64,000 bases of DNA from Desmonostoc vinosum HA7617-LM4. Its GTDB lineage: Bacteria > Cyanobacteriota > Cyanobacteriia > Cyanobacteriales > Nostocaceae. Positions 9,251-17,816 of the stretch are shown here, one piece after another (position 1 is the stretch's first letter; each line of letters begins with the position of its first letter). The stretch spans positions 1 to 64,000 of the forward strand of contig JAHHHC010000020.1 of assembly GCA_019359515.1 (NCBI GenBank), in the 5' to 3' direction. A program made the translations under genes and the position numbers. The notes beneath the pieces are model-generated. The model saw nothing but the letters and a program-made list of their open reading frames with translations. It was not told where the DNA came from and did no database searches.

Positions 9251-10696
9251 CTACCCAACACTACCTTCTAACTTCAGGCTTAAGAGCTTATCAGCTTCTA
9301 CAGCAAATTCCATCGGCAATTGATTGAACACATCTTTGCAAAAGCCGCTAATCATCATTGAAATCGCATCTTCTGCCGAAATGCCTCGTTGAGCGAAGAA
9401 AAACAGCTGATCTTCCCCAATCTTGGAAGTAGAAGCTTCATGCTCTACCTTCGCAGTGTTATTTTGCACTTGGATGTAGGGGAAAGTATTTGCATGGGCA
9501 TTATCCCCAATCAGCATGGAGTCACACTGAGAATAGTTACGCGCTCCTTGGGCTTTCGGGTTCATTTTCACTAAACCCCGGTAACTATTACTAGAGTTAC
9601 CTGCCGAGATTCCCTTGGAAATAATTGTACTGCGGGTGTTTTTCCCGACATGAATCATCTTGGTGCCAGTATCGGCTTGCTGCATGTTATTTGTCAGTGC
9701 CACCGAATAAAACTCACCCACTGAGTTATCACCAACCAACACACAGCTAGGATACTTCCAAGTAATCGCTGAACCAGTTTCGACTTGAGTCCAGGAAATC
9801 TTAGAGTTTACGCCTTGACACAAACCGCGCTTGGTAACGAAGTTATAGATACCGCCTTTGCCGTTGGCATCACCAGCGTACCAGTTTTGGACAGTTGAAT
9901 ATTTAATTTCGGCGTTATCGAGGGCAACAAGTTCTACAACTGCGGCGTGGAGTTGGTTGCTGTCATACATCGGTGCGGTGCAACCTTCCAAGTAGGAAAC
10001 ATAGCTGCCTTCTTCAGCAACAATCAAAGTCCGCTCAAATTGTCCGGTATCACCAGAGTTGATTCGGAAATAAGTAGACAGTTCCATCGGGCATTTAACG
10101 CCTTTGGGAATGTAAACGAAAGAGCCATCACTGAAGACAGCAGCATTGAGGGCAGCAAAGTAGTTGTCTGCTACAGGAACGACGCTACCCAAGTATTTTT
10201 GGACTAATTCTGGATGTTCTCGGAGGGCTTCGGAAATTGAGCAAAAGATTACACCATCTTTTGCTAATTTTTCTTTAAAAGTAGTGGCGACAGAAACACT
10301 ATCGAAAATCGCATCTACAGCAACGTTGGCTAGTCTTTTCTGCTCAGACAGGGGAATACCCAGCTTTTCAAAGGTTTCTAAGAGGGTAGGATCAACTTCC
10401 TCTAAACTATTGAGTTTTTCTTTCTTGAGTTTTGGCGCTGAGTAATAAATGATATCCTGATAATTAATTGGAGGATACTTGACGCTAGGCCACGTTGGTT
10501 CTGTCATCTTTTGCCACTGGCGATAGGCTTTGAGACGAAAATCTAGCATGAACTCCGGCTCGTTCTTCTTCGCGGAAATCAAGCGAATAACGTCCTCGTT
10601 TAGCCCACGCGGAATAGTATCGGCTTCAATCTCGGTGATAAAGCCGTACTTGTAGGGTTGGTTGACTAGGGTTTTAACAGTGGCACTCATCGGCAA
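9251..10696 (-). CDS. sufB: Fe-S scaffold subunit SufB
   Basis: Core scaffold subunit of SufBC2D, 481 residues, the usual length for cyanobacterial SufB. Conserved stretches include [29 protein letters not shown] (conserved Cys), [21 protein letters not shown] (quoted only as a landmark region) and [16 protein letters not shown] with the catalytically important His/Glu. First gene of the operon, facing the SufR operators. The in-frame ATG at 10696 is used; a second in-frame ATG two codons later is equally possible. Confidence 0.97.
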   Translation of the reverse strand: MPMSATVKTLVNQPYKYGFITEIEADTIPRGLNEDVIRLISAKKNEPEFMLDFRLKAYRQWQKMTEPTWPSVKYPPINYQDIIYYSAPKLKKEKLNSLEEVDPTLLETFEKLGIPLSEQKRLANVAVDAIFDSVSVATTFKEKLAKDGVIFCSISEALREHPELVQKYLGSVVPVADNYFAALNAAVFSDGSFVYIPKGVKCPMELSTYFRINSGDTGQFERTLIVAEEGSYVSYLEGCTAPMYDSNQLHAAVVELVALDNAEIKYSTVQNWYAGDANGKGGIYNFVTKRGLCQGVNSKISWTQVETGSAITWKYPSCVLVGDNSVGEFYSVALTNNMQQADTGTKMIHVGKNTRSTIISKGISAGNSSNSYRGLVKMNPKAQGARNYSQCDSMLIGDNAHANTFPYIQVQNNTAKVEHEASTSKIGEDQLFFFAQRGISAEDAISMMISGFCKDVFNQLPMEFAVEADKLLSLKLEGSVG

Positions 10697-10818
10697 TAGT
10701 CTCTTGTGTTCGGCAATTTAATCTCTTTAGGGATGGGAGACGGGCTGGAATTTAGCCGATTCCCATTTTGTGAAACCGTTTGGTAACACGGCTGTTAGAA
10801 TAAGGATAGAGAATAAAA

Positions 10819-10832
10819 CAACAACTATGTTG
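10819..10832. promoter_or_regulatory. SufR operator 1 (CAAC-N6-GTTG)
   Basis: CAAC-AACTAT-GTTG, a perfect inverted repeat in the sufB-sufR divergent region. It matches the CAAC-N6-GTTG operator described for SufR in Synechocystis. It is extended by matching A/T bases on both sides. Confidence 0.88.
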
Positions 10833-10863
10833 TTTAATGTATCTTCATTTTACGCTAAATTAA

Positions 10864-10877
10864 CAACAACAATGTTG
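10864..10877. promoter_or_regulatory. SufR operator 2 (CAAC-N6-GTTG)
   Basis: CAAC-AACAAT-GTTG, the second inverted repeat of the same form. It lies exactly 45 bp from the first centre to centre and closer to sufR. Paired sites fit repression of both sufBCDS and sufR by holo-SufR. Confidence 0.88.
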
Positions 10878-10936
10878 TCAAAGTCAGATTTTCAAAAAAA
10901 ATTTTTGTGACGTTCGCGCAGCGTCTGCACCAGAAG

Positions 10937-11626
10937 ATGACGACTACCCACCAGTCCTCAACCAAACAAGATATTTTAGAATATCTCTTGAAACACTCAC
11001 AAGCAAAGGCTTTTGAGCTAGCAGCCGTTTTAGATGTCAGTCCCCAAGCGATTCGCCGCCATCTCAAGGATTTGGAGGCGGAAGGGTTAGTCTTGTATTC
11101 AATATCAGAGCAAGCTGGGATGGGGCGTCCGCAGCATGTTTACCAGCTGAGTCGTCAGGGACGCGATCGCCTACAAAAAACAGCGAGCGATCGCTTTGGC
11201 GATGGCTACGGTGAATTTGCCGTTTCGCTGCTGGATACTTTAGCGGAAACAGTAGGACACGAGCAAGTAAAATCGATTTTACAAAAACAGTGGGAACGCA
11301 AAGCTCAAGAATACCGCGATCGCTTGGGTAATGGTTCACTAGCAGAACGTGTAGCCAACTTAGTCAGATTCAGACAAGCCGAGGGTTTTATGGCAGAGTG
11401 TCACTCTGTAGACAGGGAGAACTTTGGGGATAAGTTAAGCGATCGCTTCATTTTAACCGAGCATAACTGCGCGATTTCCAACGTTGCCGAATCCTTCCCC
11501 AGCATCTGTGGTCATGAATTAGAAATGTTTGCCGCTGTTCTACCAGATTGTACCGTAGAGCGTACCCATTGGATTATTAACGGCGAACATCGTTGTGGCT
11601 ACCTCGTACAAGCTCGCAAACAATAG
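10937..11626 (+). CDS. sufR: Fe-S responsive transcriptional repressor SufR
   Basis: DeoR/ArsR-like regulator, 229 residues from the ATG at 10937 (MTTTHQSSTKQDILEYLLK). The N-terminal winged helix spans about 1-70, with ALDVSPQAIRRHLKDLE-like recognition. Four C-terminal cysteines are spaced C-x12-C-x13-C-x14-C, the pattern of the SufR [4Fe-4S] ligand region; a fifth Cys lies upstream in MAECH. A GTG at 10907 could add ten residues, but that stretch resembles the CGTTCGCGCAGCG repeat seen elsewhere, so the ATG is preferred. Divergent from sufB with the two operators between them. Confidence 0.95.
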   Translation: MTTTHQSSTKQDILEYLLKHSQAKAFELAAVLDVSPQAIRRHLKDLEAEGLVLYSISEQAGMGRPQHVYQLSRQGRDRLQKTASDRFGDGYGEFAVSLLDTLAETVGHEQVKSILQKQWERKAQEYRDRLGNGSLAERVANLVRFRQAEGFMAECHSVDRENFGDKLSDRFILTEHNCAISNVAESFPSICGHELEMFAAVLPDCTVERTHWIINGEHRCGYLVQARKQ

Positions 11627-11667
11627 TTTAATAAATTAAGTTTATTTTTTGAGTGGTATAAAAATAC

Positions 11668-11712
11668 CTACTTCTTCCCCACTCCCCACTCCCCATTCCC
11701 TACTCCCCATTC
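11668..11712. repeat. Heptamer array abutting the start codon of the next gene
   Basis: Six CCCCACT/CCCCATT/CCCTACT heptamers end at the base before the ATG at 11713. They replace any recognisable ribosome-binding site. Confidence 0.85.
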
Positions 11713-11973
11713 ATGGACATCCCACCACAGCAATCTTCAACACAATTTTTAACCTTAGAAGAGTCAGCAAAAGTAGACGCTGCTTTGTTATCTTCCCCAG
11801 AAAAGTTTTTAACAAGATTAACAATTTCATCCCTCAAGCTTTTGCAGCATATCGCTCAAGAGTACAGCGTTGCCATTGAAGATTTAACAACACAACAGGT
11901 AATCGCCTGGTTTGAAAAAGATAGCAAGCTTAGACGCGAACAAGGAATTGAAGCTTCATATCTGAAGTGGTGA
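11713..11973 (+). CDS. Small conserved hypothetical protein
   Basis: Acidic helical protein of 86 residues with no recognised domain; the body (about 14-75) reads as two or three amphipathic helices. The sequence has normal cyanobacterial codon use and is not repeat-derived, which supports a real gene. The start is preceded directly by a heptamer array with no Shine-Dalgarno sequence. A second overlapping frame from 11649 is mostly translated repeat and was not used. Function unknown. Confidence 0.6.
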   Translation: MDIPPQQSSTQFLTLEESAKVDAALLSSPEKFLTRLTISSLKLLQHIAQEYSVAIEDLTTQQVIAWFEKDSKLRREQGIEASYLKW

Positions 11974-12045
11974 AGCCGTCAAAGGGACTAAGGGGATGAG
12001 GGGGAAATTTTCTCCGCATCCCCGCGTCCATTCCCCAATTCCCAT

Positions 12046-13029
12046 TTAAATTTTCTGATGTTGATCCTTGACAAATAATCGAGTCACTATCCTCTCGAAA
12101 AATCCTCGAAAATTGAGATAAGTTTGGGATTGAACTCGCCAAGGTAACAAACTCAACATGAAATTTTGTATGGGTTGCAAAGGAACTAGGCGATGGCGAT
12201 TTGCCCAGTTGTAGCCAATAGTCATAAATTTAGCGTCTTTTGCTAAACCCCATTTTTGTTGAAAGTAGCTCAAAGAAGCTTGATTCCAAGCATCACTCCA
12301 ACGTAATAAAAAATAGGGCAAATCGTACCATGCTAACGGCACTGGTAGTACGTAAACAACTATACTATCTGGCTCAAAGTAAATAGTTCCATCTGCTGCA
12401 TTTACTGATAGGCAAAAATCGGATTCTTCAGCCATGCTCATTAATTTTTCATCAAAATAGCCTATCTTTTTAAAGATAGCAGTACGTACTAAAACGCAAT
12501 GAAATTCTATTAATTTAGTTGGCTCTCGTAACAATTGAGATTTCACTGTTGGTAAGAACTTTTTAGCATATCGCCGCTGCTCATATAAATCTAGTTTGCC
12601 ATGTTGATTTTTAAATTTACAGTAGCCACCTGCCATATGAATATTTTGGTTTTCTAATTTGCCATCCAAATATAGTGGCCCTACAACCCATGCATCTGTT
12701 TCTTCAGCGCACTCAACAAGCTTATTCAACCAGCCTGGCGTAACTTGGACATCATTATCAATAAAAACAACGTATTTTGTATCAATATAAGGTAATGCTA
12801 AATTACGTGCTTGATTAGGAGATAAATAATTTTCTGTACGAATTAAACGAAATCCTTTTTTTTGGGCTTGTGCTTCTAGATAATATTTAATTTTTTGAGG
12901 CGAATTTCCATCTATATAAATCAATTTAAATGATATATCAGTATGCGCGTAAATACCTTCAAGTGATTTATATGTATAACTAAAGCGCTCCCGTGGAACT
13001 ACTACAACGGTAACTTGAGGTTCTAACAT
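12046..13029 (-). CDS. Family 2 glycosyltransferase
   Basis: GT-A fold glycosyltransferase of 327 residues. It has VVVVPRERF at the start of the Rossmann-like fold, the nucleotide-sugar site FIDNDVQV (DxD at about 92-94), and a downstream acidic motif MAEESDFCLSV that fits the catalytic base region of GT2 enzymes. There are no membrane segments, so it is cytosolic or peripheral. No sugar-biosynthesis gene is adjacent and the acceptor is unknown. Base composition is AT-richer than in neighbouring genes. Confidence 0.85.
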   Translation of the reverse strand: MLEPQVTVVVVPRERFSYTYKSLEGIYAHTDISFKLIYIDGNSPQKIKYYLEAQAQKKGFRLIRTENYLSPNQARNLALPYIDTKYVVFIDNDVQVTPGWLNKLVECAEETDAWVVGPLYLDGKLENQNIHMAGGYCKFKNQHGKLDLYEQRRYAKKFLPTVKSQLLREPTKLIEFHCVLVRTAIFKKIGYFDEKLMSMAEESDFCLSVNAADGTIYFEPDSIVVYVLPVPLAWYDLPYFLLRWSDAWNQASLSYFQQKWGLAKDAKFMTIGYNWANRHRLVPLQPIQNFMLSLLPWRVQSQTYLNFRGFFERIVTRLFVKDQHQKI

Positions 13030-13207
13030 CTAGTTTAAGTATTTTTTGGTATTTTTATTTTGTTCTCTGAGTATATACTTCCAAAAAATAAAAATTATGA
13101 ACTTGCTGTATATTCTTCCGTAGTTTTATTTAAAACTAAAGTATAGATATCAAGTAAAAAACTTTAAAAAAAACCCTTAATTATGAAGATATATAAATGG
13201 GGAAACT

Positions 13208-13432
13208 ATGAAATTAGAAAGTAGTGCCTTTGAAGCTAATGACATAATTCCTGCTCGGTACACTTGTGATGGTGAAGATATCTCTCCGCCTCTTTTGTGG
13301 GATCAAGCTCCAATAGGAACAGAAAGTCTAGTATTAATAGTTGATGATCCTGATGCACCCGGTAGAACATTTGTTCATTGGGTTGTTTACGATATCCCTG
13401 CTACAGTTCGCCAATTAACAGAACGAATTATA
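13208..13432 (+). pseudogene. YbhB/YbcL (PEBP/RKIP-like) protein, 5' part, interrupted by IS
   Basis: The first 75 codons encode the N-terminal half of a YbhB/YbcL-type phosphatidylethanolamine-binding-like protein: YTCDGEDISPPL, the VDDPDAPGRTFVHWVVYDIP signature and PATVRQL. At 13433 the frame runs into an insertion element and reads 27 foreign codons to a stop at 13516. The C-terminal half resumes at 15312. Joining 13432 to 15312 gives an uninterrupted 152-residue protein of normal family length, so the break is purely insertional. Start ATG 13208 is preceded by GGGGAAACT. Confidence 0.92.
13425..13432. repeat. Target site duplication, left copy
   Basis: GAATTATA, repeated at 15304-15311 on the other side of the insertion. 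Eight bases is the duplication length typical of ISL3-family elements. Confidence 0.93.
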
Positions 13433-13521
13433 GGTTCTTGGCAACTTTTGGTGATCTTGGGTGGGGAAAGGCAGAAGGCAGAGGGCAGAAGGCAGAAGAA
13501 AGAAAGGAATAAGTAGTAAGT

Positions 13522-13860
13522 TCAAGCTTTAAGTTTGTTTAAACTTGCAACTAATATACTTTGCATTTCCTCAACTTCATTTAATAGGGGTGTGAAAAGA
13601 TTTTTCTCGGCTAAGTCTACTTCTTTCGCAATGATTAATTGCGTATCTAGTTCTCTCAAGGAGCCTAATGCAATATGTAAAAACTGTATGTATTCTGGCT
13701 TTGACCGCCTACCATAGCCTTCTGCTATATTAGATGCTACAGATACAGAAGAACGTCGGATTTGGCTGGTTAAACCATACAATTCTGACTGAGGAAATAG
13801 GCGGGTAAATTTATAACAATTGATAGCAAGTTGAACCGCTCTTTGCCAGATAAACTGATT
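13522..13860 (-). pseudogene. Four-helix bundle protein (23S rRNA-intervening-sequence type), lacking a normal start
   Basis: From an internal ATG at 13782 it reads 86 residues with the family signature LYGLTSQIRRSSVSVASNIAEGYGR (only the middle, SQIRRSSVSVASNIAEG, is diagnostic) and two further helices. The reading frame continues upstream as WQRAVQLAINCYKFTRLFPQSE, the missing first helix, to about 13860. No ATG/GTG/TTG is seen there, and a GAAGGCAGAAGG array begins at once. The repeat seems to have replaced the first ten or so residues and the start. Members occur in rRNA intervening sequences and near mobile DNA. Function unknown. Confidence 0.75.
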
Positions 13861-14094
13861 TCTTTGAAGAAGGCAGAAGGCAGGAGGCAGAGGGCAGAAG
13901 GGACAATTAAGAAGGGGATTCAGACCCCTCCTTAATTGGGGCCACTGAACTTCGTTTCAGTGGGGGTCTTAAACCCTTACTCCCTCCGGTCGTGGCAGAG
14001 TGCAGAAAACAGTATTCCTTCTGCCTCCTGCCTTCTGCCCTCTGCCTTTCTTGATAACTCATATAATCAAGTGTAAATTGTCAAGATTTTCTCC

Positions 14095-15164
14095 TTAAAT
14101 AGCCAACAAAAACCGTCGCTCCAGTAAATCTATTTTGGCGCGACCATACATCTGCCGCTTTAACATTTTCAGTCGATTAATATGTCCTTCAACGGGGCCA
14201 TTGCTGACTGACATAGTTACACCTGTTTTCACAGCATCGTAGTCAGACTCTAAACTAACAGCAAAGGAGCGCAACAAAGAAACAGAGCTGTTTTTAGCTT
14301 CACGACGTTCGGTAAAAGTTGAGCTACGCAAGTAATTGAATACGGTAGTTTTAGAAACTCCCAGCTCTTGAGCGATTGCTAGCCCTGATAAGCCAATAGA
14401 CCGCAGTCTCCAAACTTGCTCAAGACTTGATAGAGCGTTTGAGATAAGTTCTGCAATAAGTGAAAACGGTCTGCAACTTGAATGGCTTCTGGTGCGCCTT
14501 GACGAATACCACTTTCATAAGTTTTTGACCGATCTCGTGAGACGACTTTGACACCAGGGTGGGCTTTTAACCATTCTGTCAAGGTTTCAGCCTTAGCATC
14601 TTTTAGTAGAGCAATTGGTCTACTACGTTCTAGAGCAATTAGTGCTGTGCCGTAAGTTTTACATTTACGAAAGCAAAAGTCGTCTACCCCAAGAGTATGT
14701 GGCGTTACGATTGGTGGCAGTGGGATTGAGCGGACTAAATTTAACAGTGTGTTGCGAGAAACTTTTATCCCCCATTGCTGTAAGAGTCTTTCCCCTGCTG
14801 CACCACCATTAGCTAAACCAATCACACTCAGTCGTTGAGCTAAACGTAGAGTTTTTCTAGCCCAAGGTGCGGTTACATTGGTCAGCCTTTCTGTAAAAAT
14901 GCGTCGTTTACACAAACTATTGATGCAAAAAAACTTCCTTACCCGTAACTGTAAGGTAATGCTGTAATCAGCCCAGGGTAAGTCTGCTAATAAGCGTTCA
15001 TAGCGACTATGAATTTTTTGAGTTAGTTGGTTACAAACTGGACAGTTAACTACTCTACTGATTGCGGAAACAATCAAATTTATCTGAGTTTTTATCTTGT
15101 CAAGTTGGCAATTCTCAAGTCTCAGATTGCTTGAATCTGGTAATAGGTGAGTTAGCACCGACAT
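14095..15164 (-). pseudogene. ISL3-family transposase, frameshifted and internally deleted
   Basis: The 5' part (15164-14379, 261 residues) has the N-terminal zinc-binding region (CPVC, then a second Cys pair CINSLC), the HTH-like segment and the start of the DDE domain: GVDDFCFRKCKTYGT and VSRDRSKTYESGIRQGAP. It then shifts frame at about 14430-14380. The other frame continues with a helix-turn-helix (GLSGLAIAQELGVSKTTVF) and the family C terminus SNGPVEGHINRLKMLKRQMYGRA to a stop at 14095. Intact ISL3 transposases are longer, with roughly 100 residues between the RFHLLQNLSQTL motif and the HTH, which are missing here. The product is very unlikely to be active. Confidence 0.9.
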
Positions 15165-15303
15165 AGAACTTGTTGAGGCTTATACCTCAAATGTTTGAAG
15201 GAGTGAAGTTTGAAGTATCTCGATTATATCTTTCTGACTTCTGACTTCTGCCTTCTGCCCTCTGCCTTTCCCCAACCTAGATCACCAAAAGTTGCCAAGA
15301 ACC

Positions 15304-15311
15304 GAATTATA
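15304..15311. repeat. Target site duplication, right copy
   Basis: GAATTATA, identical to 13425-13432, immediately after the right IS end (CCAAGAACC). Confidence 0.93.
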
Positions 15312-15545
15312 CCTACAAAAACTCTACCTAATGGTGGATTACAAGGAAAAAATGATTTTGGCAATTTTGGTTATGGCGGCCCCTGTCCACCTAATGGCAA
15401 CCATCGCTACTTTTTCACTCTTTACGCTATAGATCAAAAGTTGGGTTTAACAGCAGGTGCTAGTAAAAAACAAATCTTATCAGAGATTAATGGTCATGTT
15501 TTGGCAAAAGCAGAATTAATTGGCAACTATAAACGTCAATGTTAA
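15312..15545 (+). pseudogene. YbhB/YbcL (PEBP-like) protein, 3' part
   Basis: 77 codons plus stop that complete the interrupted PEBP gene. They carry the second family signature, GGLQGKNDFGNFGYGGPCPP followed by HRYFFTLYAID, and the C-terminal helix. The reading frame is open and matches the 5' part exactly after removal of the IS and one target copy. No decay is visible, so the insertion looks recent. This half has no natural start of its own. Confidence 0.9.
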
Positions 15546-15617
15546 TTCAATATAACAGACGTGATTTTTAGGAAAATACATCGTCACATCTGCTGTCAAT
15601 GCATAAGTTATAAATAA

Positions 15618-15786
15618 TAGACTTCTTGCAAAAATACTTGAACCGTCAGAGACTCAAGTCTCTGCCTAATAGCAAAAGTCCGTTGAAACGGACTAAAAAT
15701 ACTGTTATTAGTCGGTTGAAACCGACTTGAGTTATCAGCCAGAAAATAAATTTTCTGGCGAGTATCCGACTTTTGCAAGAGGTCTA
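15618..15786. mobile_element. MITE-like element, family A, copy 1 (169 bp)
   Basis: Terminal inverted repeats TAGACTTCTTGCAAAA and TTTTGCAAGAGGTCTA, one mismatch in 16. Four internal hairpins are joined by constant linkers (CTAATAGCAAAAGT and CTTGAGTTATCAGCC). The second copy at 40736-40904 is the same length and differs at about four positions. TA at both ends fits a TA target as used by IS630/Tc1-type enzymes (inference). No coding capacity. Confidence 0.85.
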
Positions 15787-15789
15787 ATA

Positions 15790-15818
15790 TAAAAGCACCT
15801 GAAAATAGGTGCTTTTAA
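15790..15818 (-). terminator. Rho-independent terminator
   Basis: Stem AAAAGCACCT / AGGTGCTTTT with loop GAAAAT, about 35 bp beyond the stop of the minus-strand membrane protein gene. On the minus strand the stem is followed by a short T-rich stretch. Confidence 0.75.
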
Positions 15819-15853
15819 AAATAATGATATTGAGTGACTTTCTCAAACAAATT

Positions 15854-16489
15854 CTATGGATTGTAAGTATTAGTAGTTCTGGGAGTACGAGTTCCAGCAA
15901 CGGCTCCAATGAGTGATGCAATTAAACCTAGCAGAGAACCAAATACGAACCACCATAATCCTCTAGCAGTTGTATTTGCAACTTCACGAGCCTGCTGAGC
16001 GCTGACGTTTGCTTGCGGAACATTCACTGTGCCTTGTTGTTGCACTTGGTTAATTACTTCCCCAGCATTAGAAGCAGCTATGCCAAATGCACCTGTGACA
16101 CCAGTTGCTAATAGCCAAGAGCTAACTGCTAAAGTGGTTGCCCACAGAATTGCACCGTTGAGTAAAGCTGTGTTGCGGTTCATTGGGCCACAAGCACGAG
16201 CTGTAAACCACCCACCAGTAAATAACGATATTAATAAACCAATAGTTGACCAAATTCCGACATTGCCGGCAACATCAGACGCATTTGTTCTTGGTGCGCC
16301 CGAACGAGCAATAGTATCAGCTCCAATCGCCGCAAACAATGCGCTTAAGATTAATTGAGTAGCTAAAGCAATTAATAAACCGGAAATTATAGGGCCCCAG
16401 CGAACGCGATCGTGATAATCAGCTACTCGACCTACTACCGCAGGCTCTGTGGAAACAACATCATCACCCACTCTATTTACGTATGACAT
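15854..16489 (-). CDS. Four-TM membrane protein, function unknown
   Basis: Hydrophobic protein of 211 residues. Four likely membrane segments lie at about 33-54, 75-97, 108-131 and 178-200, with a polar Asn/Gln-rich loop before the last. The N-terminal 30 residues are soluble and basic/acidic. Small-residue-rich helices (GLLISLFTGGWFTARACGPM) resemble a family of cyanobacterial membrane proteins without a defined function. Expressed alone and followed by a terminator. No partner gene is evident. Confidence 0.75.
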   Translation of the reverse strand: MSYVNRVGDDVVSTEPAVVGRVADYHDRVRWGPIISGLLIALATQLILSALFAAIGADTIARSGAPRTNASDVAGNVGIWSTIGLLISLFTGGWFTARACGPMNRNTALLNGAILWATTLAVSSWLLATGVTGAFGIAASNAGEVINQVQQQGTVNVPQANVSAQQAREVANTTARGLWWFVFGSLLGLIASLIGAVAGTRTPRTTNTYNP

Positions 16490-16743
16490 AGTTTATCCTC
16501 TCTACTACTTTTTTAAGCAAAGCTTTTACTCAGGTATAATCATGCTTATATATAGAATTAAATTCCTAATTGTGGATTTTAATATCTATCAGCAGAAAGA
16601 CTTATCAGCTATCTCTTTAGTCTGAACAAATTAATAAAATTTAATAAGTTTAAATTTTCATCTTTTGAGTATATGTACTAAATAACCTCAGATTTCTTGT
16701 ATTTGCTCTAGATAAATTATTAAGAGGATATTTTAAAAGTTTT

Positions 16744-16866
16744 GGGCGAATATAATTCGCTACTACACAAGCGAAGTCAACCTCCTTTGGAAAACACGGA
16801 AAATCGAGTTCTTGAAACCCACGGAGGTGGGTTTTGTCTGTATAGTCGCGATTTCTCATCGCCGGG
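16744..16866. repeat. Structured dispersed repeat with three hairpins
   Basis: Hairpins GCGAAT/ATTCGC, AAACCCAC/GTGGGTTT and GCGAT/ATCGC are separated by linkers CTACTACACAAGCGAAGTC and TTTTGTCTGTATAGTC. The form recalls a repeat I have seen in other cyanobacterial genomes (memory, not tested). The rest of the 16490-17134 gap is AT-rich with no supported gene. Confidence 0.55.
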
Positions 16867-17134
16867 GCTAGTATTAATTTAGACTTTACAAACATTCTCT
16901 AAAATTCAACATAACTATAGAATTGAATTGTGAGAAAACACATAGTCAAATTTTATTCATCCCAGGCGATTAGAAATCGCCCACTGATTTCTAAATTTCT
17001 CACGAATGATTTAGGATTGCTATATTAAATATTTCAACTATTATTTAAAATGCGTAGCTAAATTAGAAACAATACAAACTCTGTCACCACAATTAAAATA
17101 TTGTAAATAAAGTATTGGCTCCTGAGCAAAAAAG

Positions 17135-17461
17135 CTAGCGCATCTTTACAGCAGTTCCTGTTGCAGTAATCAATAATAAAACTCCTGACTGATCGATATT
17201 GATTGTACCTGTATCAATTTCAATTCCGATCACGGCATTTGCTCCTAAACGTTGCGCTCGTTGTTCCAATTCTTCTAGCGCTTTGCGTTGACCTTGCTCA
17301 AATAGACGTTCATAGCTGCCGGTACGACCTCCCACAATATCTCGAATACCAGCTAAAAAATCCCGTAAGAAGTTGCTGCCGTAAACGACTTCTGCTGTCA
17401 CAATGCCTAAATAGGATTCAATCACAGCTCCTTGAATCACATCGGTGGTAGTTAAAATCAT
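17135..17461 (-). CDS. YbjQ/UPF0145 family protein
   Basis: 108 residues covering the whole YbjQ (UPF0145) domain: LTTTDVIQGAVIESYLGIVTAE-type N terminus, a central GGRTGSYE motif and the QRLGANAVIGIEID segment. The fold is a small alpha/beta pentamer-forming domain sometimes called heavy-metal-binding, but the biological role is not established. Stands alone between AT-rich spacers. Confidence 0.85.
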   Translation of the reverse strand: MILTTTDVIQGAVIESYLGIVTAEVVYGSNFLRDFLAGIRDIVGGRTGSYERLFEQGQRKALEELEQRAQRLGANAVIGIEIDTGTINIDQSGVLLLITATGTAVKMR

Positions 17462-17816
17462 CAGTTAGCCTCATAAACAGCATATAGATTGATCGTATCG
17501 TGTTATGTCTAAAGAATTGAGGATTAAATGATTTGCTTGTCTGACTTTGCCAGTCATCAGTATAACTTCTGACTAACTCAGCAGTCTTTTTGAGAACACC
17601 TTAGTAAAAACTTGAGTATGTTTGTAAGATATAGTTAATTATCAATACTACACATTTTATGGTTCAGTAAAAACTCTGAAAATATAGTGTTAGCTACAGG
17701 CAGGAAGCAAATATATTATTAACATTTATAAATGCGAATAAATACAGTTTTCAAAGTTATATAATTTTGTTTTAATATACAAGAAAAAAGATTGCTAAAA
17801 TTTCAGGAATTTTACT

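Larger units (their letters stand above)
13433..15303. mobile_element. ISL3-family insertion sequence (degenerate), 1871 bp
   Basis: The left end begins GGTTCTTGGCAACTTTTGGT. The right end is its inverse, with 25 bases identical, and similarity continues for about 65 bp through GCAGAAGG-type heptamers present at both ends. The flanks are the direct repeats GAATTATA. The element carries a four-helix-bundle passenger gene and a broken ISL3 transposase, both on the minus strand. An internal inverted pair of GGCAGAAGGCAG arrays (13868-13902 and 14010-14047) encloses a block with its own hairpin. The transposase is damaged, so movement would need a related enzyme in trans. Confidence 0.93.

Noticed and set aside
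15665-15735. GTTGAAAC motifs that recall CRISPR repeat ends
   Set aside because: They are the loops of hairpins 2 and 3 in the family A element; only two occur and there is no regular spacing.
16650-16895. 81-codon minus-strand open frame
   Set aside because: Runs through a structured dispersed repeat and lacks a start context.
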